Below the pieces are notes generated by a model. The model saw only the letters and a list, made by a program, of their open reading frames with translations, searched no databases and was not told the DNA's origin. This document shows positions 12,898 to 24,855 of a stretch of 64,000 nt of DNA, piece by piece. The stretch lies in the NCBI GenBank assembly GCA_025526915.1, contig JAHLKH010000067.1:59202-123201 (forward strand). The letters are read 5' to 3'. Each line of letters begins with the position of its first letter. The first letter of the stretch is position 1. The position numbers and the translations under genes were made by a program. Origin of the DNA: Entophlyctis helioformis (Eukaryota > Chytridiomycota > Chytridiomycetes > Chytridiales > Chytriomycetaceae).

Positions 12898-14396
12898 TCA
12901 CTCGCTGTCCGCACGACACCCGCGGCCCGTTGCCGCCGCACGCACATGTCTCCTGAACGCATCGCCGCGCACAAACACGGCACCGCAGTCGGCGCACGTT
13001 CCTGTCACGCGTCGCTCATGCACCGTGGACGTGTGCCGCGTCAGATCGTTCCTGCGTGCAAAGGCTGCTGTGCAGGCTGGCACTGTGCACGCAAACGGGC
13101 GGGTTCTGGCGTGGCTGTGCATGTGGGCGTCCAGGTTGTACTTGCGCGTGTACGTGTTGTCGCAGAGGCTGCATGCGAAGCTCATTTGCTTGCGGATGCG
13201 TTTGGGTCGAGGGTTGCACACTGGCGCTGGTTGTTGTGCTGGTTGTTGTGCTGGTTGTTGTGTCGACACGGATGTCGATGCGGTGGATGCTGTGTCGTCG
13301 ATGCCGTCGATGCTGTCAGTGTCAATGGCTGTTGACGAGAGCGACGAGAGCGACGAGGGCGACGGCCATTGGAATGTGCTTGCACGAGATCCCAATGCGG
13401 CTGGCGATGTTAGAGAAGCAGGCAGCGTGGGCGATGACGGCGCTGCCAATGGAGTGCAGCAGCTTGCAGGATCGTGGTGGCCAAGCGCGGCTGGAGCGAG
13501 ACCGGCAGGCAAGCAGCCGACTGCGATGGCATCGTCGGCAGCAGTGTGAATGGCGACACGGACGCGGGGATGTCGGCTGGCATCATGGGCAGTGGTGCGA
13601 GCAGCTGCGCGAGATCGAGGCTCGAGTTGAGCGGCGCCAGTCCGAGTCCCAGTCCCAGTCCCAGTCCCATTTCCAGCAGCAGCTGTGGATGGGCGGGCGG
13701 CATGGCACCAAGCGGCTGCATGCTGGCTGGGCTGGACGGCGATGGCAGCGGTGACGCCGACGGCCAGAGCGTGCCGTGCAGGGACTGGCTGTTGAGTGCA
13801 GCGCCAGCAACCGATCCAAGCGCAGATCCTGTTGCAGATCCAAGCGCAGCAGGCGGCATGGAGAGCAGCGGCGGATGGGCTGGCTGCGACATACCAGCGA
13901 TGGTGTGCAAGGCCGACAGCGACTGCGGCGTCGCGAGTCCGTTTGCAGTCATGTGAGGCGTTGCAAGTGTCGGCATGATCAACGAGGCGACGGGCGGGAT
14001 GGGGAATGCGGGCGACGAGAGTGGTGGCAGACACGGCTGCTGGTATTGCTGCTGCTGCTGCCATGACGATGCCACTGCGTTGTGGCCGAGCGGGTCGTGT
14101 GCTGGCAGCGGCGCAACGTGAATGTCCAAGTCGAACCAGTTGGTGCACGGCGGGCTGAATGCGAGCGGCGGCGTGTGCTTTGGCAGGACGGTTGTGGCTG
14201 CGAGGCCGTCGAGAAGAGCCGCATAAGCACGGGCGGGCGAGCGTCCACTGGCGAGTGCGGCGGCGTGGTGGTCGATGGGGAGGGAGAGGGGCGTGCACTG
14301 GAGATGCGGGCAGATGGCAGCGTCAGCGAGGGGAGCGGCAGAGGGGAGCAGCAGCAGCAGCAGGAGAAGCGCCGGTGCTTGGAGATGCATGACCAT
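12898..14396 (-). CDS. C2H2 zinc-finger protein, probable transcription factor
   Basis: Three C-terminal fingers between about 13200 and 12920. The first is FACSLCDNTYTRKYNLDAHM. The second is FACTVPACTAAFARRNDL with a TVH end. The third is CADCGAVFVRGDAFRRH. Linkers and the RPFAC junction match the multi-finger DNA-binding class common in chytrid and other fungal regulators. The N-terminal 370 residues are Pro/Ala/Ser/Leu-rich with a GLGLGLGL repeat and a QPAQ repeat just before a basic KRIRK. A frame change lies between about 13420 and 13520. The chosen start gives MVMHLQAP followed by a Leu-rich run that looks like a signal peptide, odd for a nuclear protein; a later Met or a 5' exon may be the true start. 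Confidence 0.7.
13228..13263. repeat. three copies of a 12-bp repeat in the zinc-finger gene
   Basis: CTGGTTGTTGTG repeated three times; on the minus strand it encodes a QPAQ repeat directly upstream of the first zinc finger. Confidence 0.9.
13640..13668. repeat. CCCAGT hexamer repeat in the zinc-finger gene
   Basis: Tandem CCCAGT hexamers encoding GLGLGLGL on the minus strand. Confidence 0.85.
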
Positions 14397-14818
14397 GCGG
14401 GTGGTGGTGCACAGCAGCAGAAAATGGCCGGCGATGGCCAAGGGCCGTGGCGCATGTTGGCAGCGCACTCGAGCACGCCAGCGATGCGGGTTGTGCACCA
14501 CTTGCCTGCGAGGACGAGGCCATCTGGGCGAGCGAGCGAGTGACTGGGCGAGCGAATGGGCGAGTGTTGGTTGGCTGGTTGGCAGCGAGACCGGCAGATG
14601 AAGACGAGCACAAGGCAGCAGCAGCGAGCGAGGCTGAACAAAAGGGCGGCCGCCTGTGCTTTGTTGCATTCGTTCATCTCGCCGAGCGGGTTTCTTGTCC
14701 GCGTGCTTGAGCGTGCAGTGCAAAAATGCCACGACACTGCCACGTGGACCCGTGATGGGCACAAGACACCCCGTGGCAAGGGGAGAGGAGAAGACATGCT
14801 TGCCTGCGAGAGCAGCAG
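14397..14818. other. divergent promoter between zinc-finger and ankyrin genes
   Basis: About 420 bp. It contains one CACGTG at 14741-14746, 73 bp before the ankyrin start codon. The minus frame stays open through this interval but is low complexity, and I do not treat it as coding. Confidence 0.4.
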
Positions 14819-14835
14819 ATGAGCCAACACACGGG

Positions 14836-14873
<38 letters not shown>

Positions 14874-16462
14874 AGCTCCTGCACGGCCGCTCCTTGTGGG
14901 ATGCGCTGCCCCACGAGCTTGTGCTGCACATCCTCGGCTTTGCTGGCGCGCTGACCCGCTTCCTGTGCACCAGCCCGCCGGCTGCTGGCACATCTGGCAC
15001 ATCTGGCACAGCGACAGCCACCACGGCGACAGCCACCACACCGCAGGATGTCGAGGCCATCTGGCTGCAGGTCTGCGACCTCGACTGGCAGGGCGACCTG
15101 CAGCGGCTGCCGCCGTTCGTCTTCACCTGCGCGACCGCCGTGCGCATCCCGTCGCGCTCGCTGTTCCTGCGGCTGTGTCTGCGCTTCCCCGACCAGCACT
15201 CGCCGGCTCTGGCCGAGTCCAGCGACCGCCGCCACAACCACGCAGTGCTCGCTGCCCACGTCGCCGACCAGGGCCTGCGCCATGCCGCCATGCACCACGG
15301 CTGGCACGATCTGCTGGACTACCGCTTCCCGACGGCGCTGGGCTGGTACGCAGCGTTGTTTGGCCACACGCAGCTGCTGGCGTACCTGGTGTCGACGGCC
15401 AAGCTCGTGAGCGTCGACCAGTTCCAGAACACCGTCGAGCGGGTGCCGGCCGTCGACGCCATCGCTGCGCGTGGGCATCTGGGCGTGCTGCAGATGCTGC
15501 ATGCCGTGTGGGGGTTCCCGTTCCGGCCGTCGACCATGGACAGCGCGGCGGGCGGCGGGCACCTGGACGTTGTTGCGTGGCTGCACGAGCATCGCACAGA
15601 AGGCTGCACGACCAAGGCGATGGACGCTGCGGCGTCGCATGGGCATCTGCGCGTCGTTGCGTGGCTGCACGAGCATCGCACAGAGGGATGCACGCCGGCG
15701 GCCGTGGTGGGAGCAGCGACACACGGCCATCTGCACGTGGTCGAGTGGATGCATGGCCATCGCAGCGACGTGCAGTGGACGACCGACGTGATGGACGGCG
15801 CGGCCGCCAGTGGGCATCTGCACGTGGTTGAGTGGCTGCACGCGCATCGCCGTGAGGGATGCACGACCAAGGCGATGGACTGCGCGGCAGAGGGCGGCCA
15901 TCTGCACGTGGTCGCGTGGCTGCACGCGCACCGCAGCGAGGGCTGCACCATGTACGCACTCGACGGCGCGATCCTTGGCAGTCGGCTGGCTGTTGCCGAC
16001 TGGCTGCTGACCCACCGCCACGAGCCGCACTGGCACGACATGGACCCGTCCGACCGCGACAGACGCATCATTGTGTTCCGTAAGATCTCGCGTCTGCTGC
16101 CTGCAGCGAGACCAGCGCTGTCAGGCAGGTCAGGCCGATCAGGCCGATCTGGTCGCAGCTTTTCCAGTAATGACAGCAACAGCAGCCAGTCGCAACGCCA
16201 GACGGAACTGTGCAAGCGGCTTCTTGGGCGACACCCGCAGTTGATGACCAAGGACGTGTTTCTGTCGTTTGCGATGGCGGGCGACAGCGAGTTGATCGAA
16301 TGGTATCTGCAGGACACGGACAGACGGCTGAGCGGGCCGACAAGCGACTGGATCACCACGGCCATTTCAGCGACTGCTGGCGTGCGGGGCTGTGTTGGAG
16401 TGCTGCAGATCCTGTGCCGGTATGCGTCTGAGCATGCCGAGTCCTGGCTGCCTGCTGCCTGA
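14819..16462 (+). CDS. F-box-like/ankyrin-type repeat protein
   Basis: Uninterrupted 547-residue ORF. After a polySer tract (CAG repeat) comes LWDALPHELVLHILGFAG, an F-box-like helix, then at least six 35-residue repeats with the consensus GHLxVVxWLHxHRxEGCTxxAMDxAA. This short-repeat ankyrin class is strongly expanded in chytrids and oomycetes, often with an N-terminal F-box, and would recruit targets to SCF ubiquitin ligases. The repeats at about 15540-15960 are near identical at DNA level, pointing to recent internal duplication or homogenisation. A Gly/Arg/Ser linker at 16120-16190 separates a C-terminal pair of weaker repeats. The first Met follows stops and is the natural start. Confidence 0.8.
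14838..14871. repeat. (CAG)n coding microsatellite
   Basis: About eleven CAG units read in the AGC frame, giving the N-terminal polyserine of the ankyrin protein. Confidence 0.9.
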
Positions 16463-16548
16463 GCGGACTGCTGCATGGATCGACGGCTGCTGTCTGAATA
16501 CAACGACTCTTCATTCATCGCCCTGCCAGCCATCCAGTCTGTCCGTGT

Positions 16549-18272
16549 TCACTGAGCAGCAAGCGCAGTCTCAATGACAGCATCCACATCAGCATCGGTG
16601 GCATCTTTGAGCGACATGCCAGCGCCGGTGCCAGCATCGGCCAGCTTGCACATGTCAGCCACCAGACACCGCATCTCCCGCCTGGCACGCGCAGCGTTGC
16701 GTCGCGTTCCGATCCCAAGCCACAGACACCGCACCAATCCAAGCCGTGCCGCGCCACAGCCGCCGTCAACGGCCCGCTCGTACAGCTCCCAGGCACGCTT
16801 GACATCTTTGGTGCACCCTTCGCCCGCCCAGAGGAGATCGGCCAGAACCCGCATGCTGTCCGGGTCGCCCTCAGTCTGCGCGCTTTCGCTGAAATACGCA
16901 AACGCACGCTCTGGATCGGGCACGAGCCGCACGTCCGGATCGCCCATGCGTGCGAGATGACCGACCTGGGCCAGTGTCGGCCTGCTCATTTGCCGTGCAG
17001 CGGCGAGAAGGAGGTCCATGGCGCGCGCCGTGTCGCGATGCACGCCGTTGGTGCCTTGGTAGAGGAGGTCGGCTGCGCGGAGCAGCGAGCTGGTGTCTCC
17101 AGCATCTGCTGCCGACGTGTACCACTCGAGCGCAGCGTTTCCGTCTGCCTTGGGTTTCCTTGTCTTGCGTGCTGTCCGTGTTGATCGGCGTCGTGGTTGC
17201 TGTTGCCGTGGCTGCTGCATGACGCTCGCAGCAGCTGGGGTGGCTATGGAGCCAGGAATGACTTGATCGTGTTGCTGCGGACGTTGCTGGTGTGACGGTC
17301 TGCGCATGGTTGATCCAGACGGCGTTGGCAGCAGACCGAGAGACATGTCGCCCAGAGCGCGCCGACTGGTGCCATCGCCACGCTCAGCAGCGCGATGCAC
17401 GTATCGCAACTCTCTCTCTGCATTCTCGTCCTGATCGGCATCGTCTCCTTGGTCTGGCTGAGGAGCCAAGACACCGGGAGGCGTCTCCACATCTTGTGTC
17501 GGATCCTCGTGCAGCAGCAGAAGTGGCTTGGGCGTCTCGTCAGCAGCCTCTGCCAGAATCTGGTGCGCTATGCTGACCACGGCCGCATCGTCGCCGCCAG
17601 CAGCAGCGCGTTCAAGCCACTCGAGTGCATCAGGCGTGTCCTCGGCGTGATCCTGGGTTGTTGCAGCCGACTCTTGCAAAGCCGACAGGGCAGCTGCCAT
17701 GCGGACCATGCACCCCACGTCGCCAAACACATCGGCACCGGACGTCCACTGCCCGAGTGCCTCGCGTCGACAGGCGGCAACGACCGCGGCTTGCAGTCGG
17801 CTCCCGCCCGAGAGTCCGGCACGTCTGCGTCATGCGCATCATAGTCGCAGTGGACCACGTCAGCCAGCTCCTGCAGCGTGTCCCTGGATGCCGGCGGATC
17901 AAGCGACGTCTCCCACAGCCAGTCGCCGAGCGTCTTGCACATGGCGGGGTCGGGCTGGGCGGCCAGCGATTGCAGGGCGAACTCGATGGCGCGCGGCTTG
18001 TCGGCGGGGCGTGCCCAGCAGTCGTGAGACATCCACACGAGCGACGGCGGATGGCCCGATGCAGCGAGCTGCGATAGCGTGCGGGCGGCCGACTCGCGCT
18101 CGTCATTGTCGCCATCGTCGCTGTGCAACGGCGCGGGCTGCGCAAGCGTGGCCATGACCCTCTGGTAGGCTGCCTGGTCGGCACGGCTGTCTGAGCCGGT
18201 GAACCCAAAGCCGCCGTCTCCGAAGCCGCCTCCAAAGCCGCTGTCTCGCGTCTCTTGGCCGCGGTCCATCAT
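16549..18272 (-). CDS. Sel1-like repeat (SLR/TPR) protein
   Basis: Starts MMDRGQETRDSGFGGGFGDG. Helical pairs typical of Sel1 repeats follow: ALEWLERAAAGGDDAAVVSI, then ALEWYTSAADAGDTSSLLRA with LLYQGTNGV, AFAYFSESAQTEGDPDSMR with LLWAGEGC, and AWELYERAVDGGCGAARLG with CLWLGIG. Such solenoids are scaffolds, for example in chitin synthase regulation or ERAD, but no partner is indicated here. A frame change around 17740-17800 joins the two halves. An Arg/Lys-rich linker (STRTARKTRKPK) lies in the middle. Confidence 0.75.
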
Positions 18273-18497
18273 GAATGCAGTGATGCAATGTAAATGATAC
18301 AATGTAAAGAATGGATACAAGTACACGATGGGCTTTGTTGAATGCTGGACACGGGATGCAGCAAAGGATACAGAGAGAGGACAGACACACAGACACACAG
18401 GCAGACAGTGATACGAGAAAACATCTAGAATGGGGATGAGTATGGGATGTGGGATGGGATGTGGTGGGATGGCTGGTGCAGATCGTCCCGTTGATGC

Positions 18498-19184
18498 TCA
18501 GACAAACAGCAGGAGCGTGCACAGCGCAATGACGGCACTGGCGGGCAGGCCCGCCAAGGCAGCAAAGCGCACGGCGGACGACGCCTGCACGGAGCCATCG
18601 GCCTTGCTGGACGTGCCGGGCATGTTGGCGGATGCGCCGATGCCGGCCCGACTGCTTATTGGACGATGCCGGGCGAGGCCTTTCTGGCAGACGGAGATGC
18701 GGGCTCGTTGGCAGACACGACCGACGGCTGTCCTGTGGGGATGCGGCTATCGGCTGCTTGGGGCGGGGCTGTGTGCGTGCCTGGGGCGGCGCGGGGTTTG
18801 CCGCAGGCGGCGGGTTGCCGTTGTTGAACGGGATGGGGGCGGCTGCGATCGGTGCACTCGGGAGGCCCTGGCACTGGCCAGAAGACTGGCGGGAGGCAAG
18901 CGGTTAGAATTACAGGCTGGAAGGCGATGGTGCACACACGGCGGCTGTTCGTACCAAATGACGCCGGTCGGACAGCGCGGGTTGCAGCCGCCCGAGGCCT
19001 GGCGCCGCCACAGCACACTGCTGGACGCCAGCACGTCGGCAGGCGTCGAGGACGGCACCAGCAGCGGGTCTTGGGCGGCGGCGGCGGCGGCACTGGAGCG
19101 AGGGCCGGCAGCCGAAGCGTGCGCGACCGGGACCGAGACGAGCAGCGCAGCCATGCCGAGGACGGCGAGCGACGAGCAGCGCAT
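18498..19184 (-). CDS. small secreted, probably GPI-anchored Cys-containing protein
   Basis: The ATG at 19184 opens a clean signal peptide (MRCSSLAVLGMAALLVSVPV, then AHASA). A Ser/Ala linker and GGCNPRCPTGVIWYEQPPC follow. The C-terminal end, read in the frame that stops at 18498, is SSAVRFAALAGLPASAVIA followed by LCTLLLFV-stop, a hydrophobic tail with small upstream residues like a GPI-attachment signal. The middle (about 18660-18900) needs at least one intron or frame change; the exact join is not resolved. Function is unknown; a cell-wall or surface protein is the natural inference. It is divergent from the XRRA1-like gene. Confidence 0.55.
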
Positions 19185-19467
19185 GGACGAGGCTGCTGCG
19201 GCGCCGGCCCCTGCTGCTTGCTGTGGACGAAAAGGGCTGCATGTGCTGTATGCGGGGGTCTGTGGGGGGTCTGTGTCTGCGGGTCTTTGGGGCAAGAAGG
19301 CTCAAACAGTCGCAACTGAGACGGCGGCGCGGCGCCACGCACGGCAAGGTGCCACCGCGCACGGACCAATCAGACGCGTGCATCCCGGCCAGCGCCAAGC
19401 GAGCCGATCGCCGCAAGTTGGCGAGCCTTGCGCCGAAGCCTTGCAAGCCTGACGCCTCCCCGCCGCC

Positions 19468-22400
19468 ATGTCCGACTCCGACGCGGGTGGCCTTGAAAGC
19501 AACGACCGCGACGACCGCGACGACCCGTGGCGGCGAGCCGAGACAGAGACAGAGACCGGCGTGGACCTGCCACTGCCGCCGGTATCGGAAACAAACGACA
19601 ACGGCGCGCTCAACTCGAGCAGCGGCAATCGCGACCGTCCCGAGACTGTCGATGCGCGCATGATGTCGTTTGGCGACGGCCTCAACGGCAACATGGCCGC
19701 GCTCGACGCCATCGACTCGCTCGACGCCAACGCCATTGACGCTGCGAATGCCGCCTACGCACAGGTCGATGCCGAGGTGTCGGCTGCAGAGGCTGCCGTC
19801 ACCGCTGCCATGGTGGCTGAAACAGAGGCCCAGGCACTGGCACTGGCAGAGGCAGAGGCTGCCGCCAACGCAAGCGACGCGCTCGGTGCTGAGATCCAGC
19901 GCGAGCAGTCGCTGTCGCTCTCGAAATCCGCCAGCAGAACGCCGCTCAATGCATCAGAAAACAAAAAGCTTGGGTCCAGCCAGACGCAAGCACTGGCAAA
20001 GTCGGGCGGCCTCCAAGGCGCTTTGGGACAGCCGCAAGACACTGTCGCCCAGTCTACATCAGCGCTCAATGCATCGTCCAAATCGACGCTGGGGAGCAAG
20101 CGTCCAAGCAGCAGCCGCAGCAGCAGCCACTCGCCGCAGCAGCCTCGGACGACGCGAGCAAATCCAAGAAGAAGGGCCGTGTCACGATTGATGCCAATAC
20201 GGTCAAGAAGATTGCTCATTGGCCGTCCTCGCGCCGGAACACGGCGTCGCGCAGTCACAAGACCGGCGACCCTGCTGGCCGGTCAACGCCACCTTCGCTC
20301 AAGCCTGCTCCGCCCGACTATTTCGTGGACGATCCGCAGCCCATTGTGCGCAGACGCAATGGAAAATACGAAGAGATCCCGCATCTGCTGGACGGTTTCC
20401 GAATGGTGTGCCTTGCATCCATGTCTCCACATTGTCCACTGTCTCGCTCTCTAACGCTTTCGTGCTCGGTGTTTGCCTTGCTGACACGGCACAGCTCAAC
20501 CGTGCACCGGCTGAGGACCCTGAAGATGTGTACACGCTGGACATATCGTCGCAAGAGCTGCTGTATGTCATTGAAGATGACATGACGCTGTTCACCAAAC
20601 TGCATACGCTGCGCGCAGGCGAGAATGCGCTGCCGTTTGCTCGGCTGGGGATACTGCCTGGACTCAAGAAGCTGGTGCTGCCATGCAACGGCGTCACGTC
20701 GCTCGATCTGGACGTTGACGGGCGGTTCCAGAAACTCGAGGTAAAGAGCCGAACATCCACCCATCGGACATATCATGAGCACTTATAGTCAAGCAACGTG
20801 TATGTGTCTGTCTTTCTGTCTGTGCGTCATTGGGGGTGGAATGACAGCACCTCGATCTCTCGTTCAACGCCATCGACCAGGCAGCACAGATTGTGATTGC
20901 CACTTTGCCATGCTTGAAATACCTTGATCTGACCAGCAACTCGCTCAGCACGCTCGCACCAGATATCATGAACATGGACCGCTGGCGGGACCGTGTGATT
21001 GAGCTGCTGCTGCCCAACCAGGTTGCTGCGCTTGACGCGGGGCTGTTTGCCCGACCACCGCCCGTGCCGTCGAGCCTCGACATGTACTACGATCCGCCGG
21101 CGATGCATCCAGGCGGCACGCAGCAATCACAGCAATCACAGCAACCATACCAGCAGCACCAGCAGCAGAGACAGCCGTTTGGCGCGGGTATCGGCGTGCC
21201 AGGTCAACAGCGTCAACAGGGTCTCCGCAGTCGATCATGGCAGGCGGCGGGGATCCGTGCCCGCTCAGATCCACAAGCCGATATGGACGGCAGTGGAGCC
21301 AGCGTCGTCGGGGGAGGGAACAGCAGCAGCCACGGCCAACCGGGAGAAGGCAGACTGCTCCAAACCTACCTCGATCGACGCGGCAGTTCGCGGAAACAGT
21401 CGCTCGGCCAACCCGCCGGTGCCGGCCATTCGCACTCGCGTCAACTCAGTCTCGGGCTGCCGACTCCCAGCACTGCTGCTTCAGCCGTGCATCCGGCCAA
21501 CCGCGCTCCAGCAACAGCGCCGTCGGTCTCGGTTGCTGGCGGCGGTGGTGGAGGCGGCGGTGGGATGTCACTCAAAAGCGATGCAGGCGGACACGATGTG
21601 CCATACTCGGACTACGACGACCAGGCTGCGCCGTTCATGAACCGCACGGCGCCGAGCGAGGTGACGGCACAAGAGCTGCGCGACCAGCAGATTGCGATGC
21701 ATCTGACAAAGAATGGGATCAGCAGCAGTGGTGATGGGCGTGGAAAGAACTGCCGAGAGTCGACGGGGCCAGAGGCGGTGTTGGTGGACGCGTGCTTGGG
21801 CGAGTCGATAGCGTCAATGAGGATGACGAGGGCTCCGTGTTCAACTCGGACTCGGTGACGACTCGGGGCGTGGTTGGACATGTCGGATTCGCTGTGCTCG
21901 AGAGTCTTGTGCTCGAGAACAACAAGCTCGGTGCAAGTGGGTCGACCGAGTTCTGGTTGGTTCTGGCATCTCTTCCGAGGTAAGCAGTGTGCTCACGCCA
22001 CGTGTTGCAAGCATCACAAGGACCGATGGCTCACACGACAACTGTCACGCGATGGTGCACATGCCAGTCTACGCGTCCTCAACCTCAATTCAAACAGCAT
22101 CCGCAGTCTTGGGCCGCTGATTCCTGTCGACATGGACGATGAATTGCGCAGGAACCCGCAGAGTATTCTGTCCATGAGCCCGCGCATGATTGCCAAGTGT
22201 GACGGCTTCGTGCGGCTGGCCGAGCTGCATCTGCGACGCAACCGCGTGGCAACGCTTGACGATCTGGCCGGCCTTGTATGTCTTCCGAGGATCCAGCGCG
22301 TGTTTCTCGAGGGCAATCCTGTCATGGGCGGCATGGGTCTCCCGCGCTACACCGGCACCGGTAGCATTGGCAGCAATGCGCTTGCCGGCACAAGCGGCCC

Positions 22401-24826
22401 TGCTGGAAACATGGCGAGCACCAGCACGTTTACAGCCAGCGCCATTGACGCTGGTGCACGGCGCAAACTTGCCACAGGGACTGGAGGACAGAAGAAACCA
22501 GACACGGACATCTTTTCCATGCTCAGCCATGTGCACGGCATCCAGATCGCCGACTCGTGCTACCTGCCCCCCAAGTCGTGCCTGGACGCCACAGAGGTCA
22601 TTGCAATCGGCCCTGTTTCGTCGCATGCGCCGGCCATGTCAACGATTGGCCACGGTCACGGCCATGGGTTCGGCCACCCAGCCGCCCACAACCAAGGCCC
22701 CGTGTCGGGATTCCCGCCATCGCACGCGTCACCCGCTCAGCCCCCATCGACAATGGCGCTTCTCGCGCCAGGCCTCTCGATGGGCGTGCCCACCACCGTG
22801 CGCGGCGTGGCCGGTCTCAACATGGGCGTCCTCCGACTCCAGAAACAGTCGCTCAAACCACCACCCAAGCGACCGCACTTTATCGGCAACTATGTCGGCA
22901 AGGCCACGCACGTGCAGCTCGGCCACCACGTGGTGTCGCATCTCGTGCCGGAGCCCGCGGCCCTGGCGCCACCCAAGCATGCCATCCTGGCAAGACAGAC
23001 GCGACGCAGGTACCAGTTCACCGACGCTGACCTGGAGGCGATTGTCAAGATGGGCCGTATCCCCGGCGTGAAGGAGTTGGCCAAAATCGCAGAGATGCGC
23101 GAAGCCCAGGCTGCCGGCGTGTTGTCGGCGTCGGCGACTGGAAGCGGGAGGGACGGCATGGGCAATGCTGGGATCGGGCTCCAGCGCACCAAGAGTCCTG
23201 TCGCTCTGGGGCAGGGGTATGCCAACACGATGCAGTTTGGGACTCTGGGCGGGATGGAGAGCGGTGCACTCAACCTCGGGCAGGGCGACGCGTCGGGTAT
23301 GGGCAGCAACCTCAACAACCTCAATGATCCCCGCGTGGATGGGTTCGGCGGTGGCGGTGGCGGCGATGATGGGCATTCTCTCGTGTCGGCACCGACGGAA
23401 TCCGATGTGGTGGGGCCGCTCGCCTCGTCCATGCGCGGACGCGTCGACCTGCAAAACTATGAGCCGCGACTGCCGCAGCGTGGCGGCAGCAACCGATCCA
23501 CCAACGCGTCGGTGCGGTCGTTTGACACGTTTGGCGAGAGCATGACCTTGTCGTTACAGGAGATCATGTACGATCCCAACCACATCGATGACACGTTTCT
23601 CACGGGTGTGCATATCACGGGATCGCGGCGTCGGAAGCCCAAGGAGTCGGGCGATGGCGACGACGCGGACGCTGTGCCACGCGAGGCGGACGAGGCCGCT
23701 GGTGGCGATTCTGAGGCCGGGTTCGACGAAGACGACGAGGACAGCGGGTCCGAGTATTCCGATTCTGATTCAGATGGAAGCGGCAGCAGTGGCAGCGGCA
23801 GCGATTCCGGCTCTGACTCGGGCTCGGGTTCGGGCAGCGACTCGGACGACAGCGGCAGCACAGACAGCTACGACACCGGATGACGTGGACAATGAGCAGA
23901 TGGACAAGGTGTATCCGCTGCCCAACAGCATCCAGGGCTCGGTGAAAGCACTCCGGCACGCGCTCTCCAATCCGGTCTCGTACTGGCGCATCATGGAAGA
24001 GTCATACGCGCGGCCGACGTATGCGAGTCTCAAACGCAACACGGCGTTTATCACGAGAGAGCAGCTGCGCAACGAGGCTGTGAGCGCGACGGCCGCGCTG
24101 GCTGACGAGACGCGCCAAGGCACGCGTGCACCGACAACACGCTCCGACGCTCACGCTCACGCCACCGACGCCGCTGTTGATGCGATCATGAGCGGCACAA
24201 GCCGTTTCGGCGGACCCGATGCGGAGGGCGGCGAACGACCAGGCTCCAAAGACGACCAGTCCGCGCTGTCTGCACCCAGCACGACGGTGTCCACGGCACC
24301 CAACCTCGTCACGCCGGCCAACAGTGTTTGGACGCCTATCCATGGCGAGGAACAGCTGCTGTCCATTGCCGACTACATGCCGCCGACCGAGTTTTCGACG
24401 CGGGGCAAAGCGCCCGTAGGTGTGGTCATGTACCGCAAACGCGCAGACTTGCCGATCGGCCAGAAAGGTGCGCTCGCGGATATCGAGGACCAGCGGCGGC
24501 TGCAGTATCAGCTGGAAGCCAAGCTCAAGCAGCGGAATGGCGGCAAGCCGATGGGTGGCAATGCACGTGCGGCAAGCGGGCAGCAGGCTGGGTACAGCAA
24601 CCTGCAAGAACTGTCTGGCGATGCGGGGAAACGGCAGCAGAGCCTGCAGAAGCGGCTGGTGGCGGCGGCTGCACTCCAGCGAGCACAACTCGGCGGCCGA
24701 CTGCGACCCAAGGACGAGTTTGAGGAGCTCGATGATCTCATGACGACGGTTGACGCCAAGCTCAACACGATCGAAGCCAACCTGGGTAAGCTGACGACCT
24801 TTTCTTTGGGCCAGTTCAGGACCTGA
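19468..24826 (+). CDS. XRRA1-like leucine-rich repeat protein
   Basis: The N terminus is disordered and Ala/Glu-rich. The conserved start is PQPIVRRRNGKYEEIPHL, then LLDGFRM-LNRAPAEDPEDV across the 20406-20494 intron. LRRs follow (LHTLRAGENALPFARLGILP, LVLPCNGVTSLDL, HLDLSFNAIDQAAQIV, YLDLTSNSLSTL), then after a long insert LESLVLENNKL, RVLNLNSNSIRSLGP and ELHLRRNRVATLDDLAGL. Introns are 20406-20494, 20741-20847 and 21980-22067. The block order and the C-terminal ALRHALSNPVSYW with ARPTYASLKRNT recall X-ray radiation resistance-associated protein 1, a vertebrate and protist LRR protein of poorly known function. Frame changes are near 20150, 21780 and 23880. A long acidic (D/S/G) tract ends the middle section. 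Confidence 0.65.
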
Positions 24827-24855
24827 AACTAACACAGCACACGATGTGATGCGAC

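Noticed and set aside
13410..15041. 543-residue minus ORF extending the zinc-finger gene upstream
   Set aside because: The extra N-terminal part is low-complexity (Cys run from CAG repeats) and overlaps the ankyrin gene start. I begin the gene at 14396.
18430..19452. 340-residue plus-strand ORF
   Set aside because: GC-rich Arg/Ala composition with no domain. The minus strand carries a signal peptide and GPI-type tail, so this is read as a shadow.
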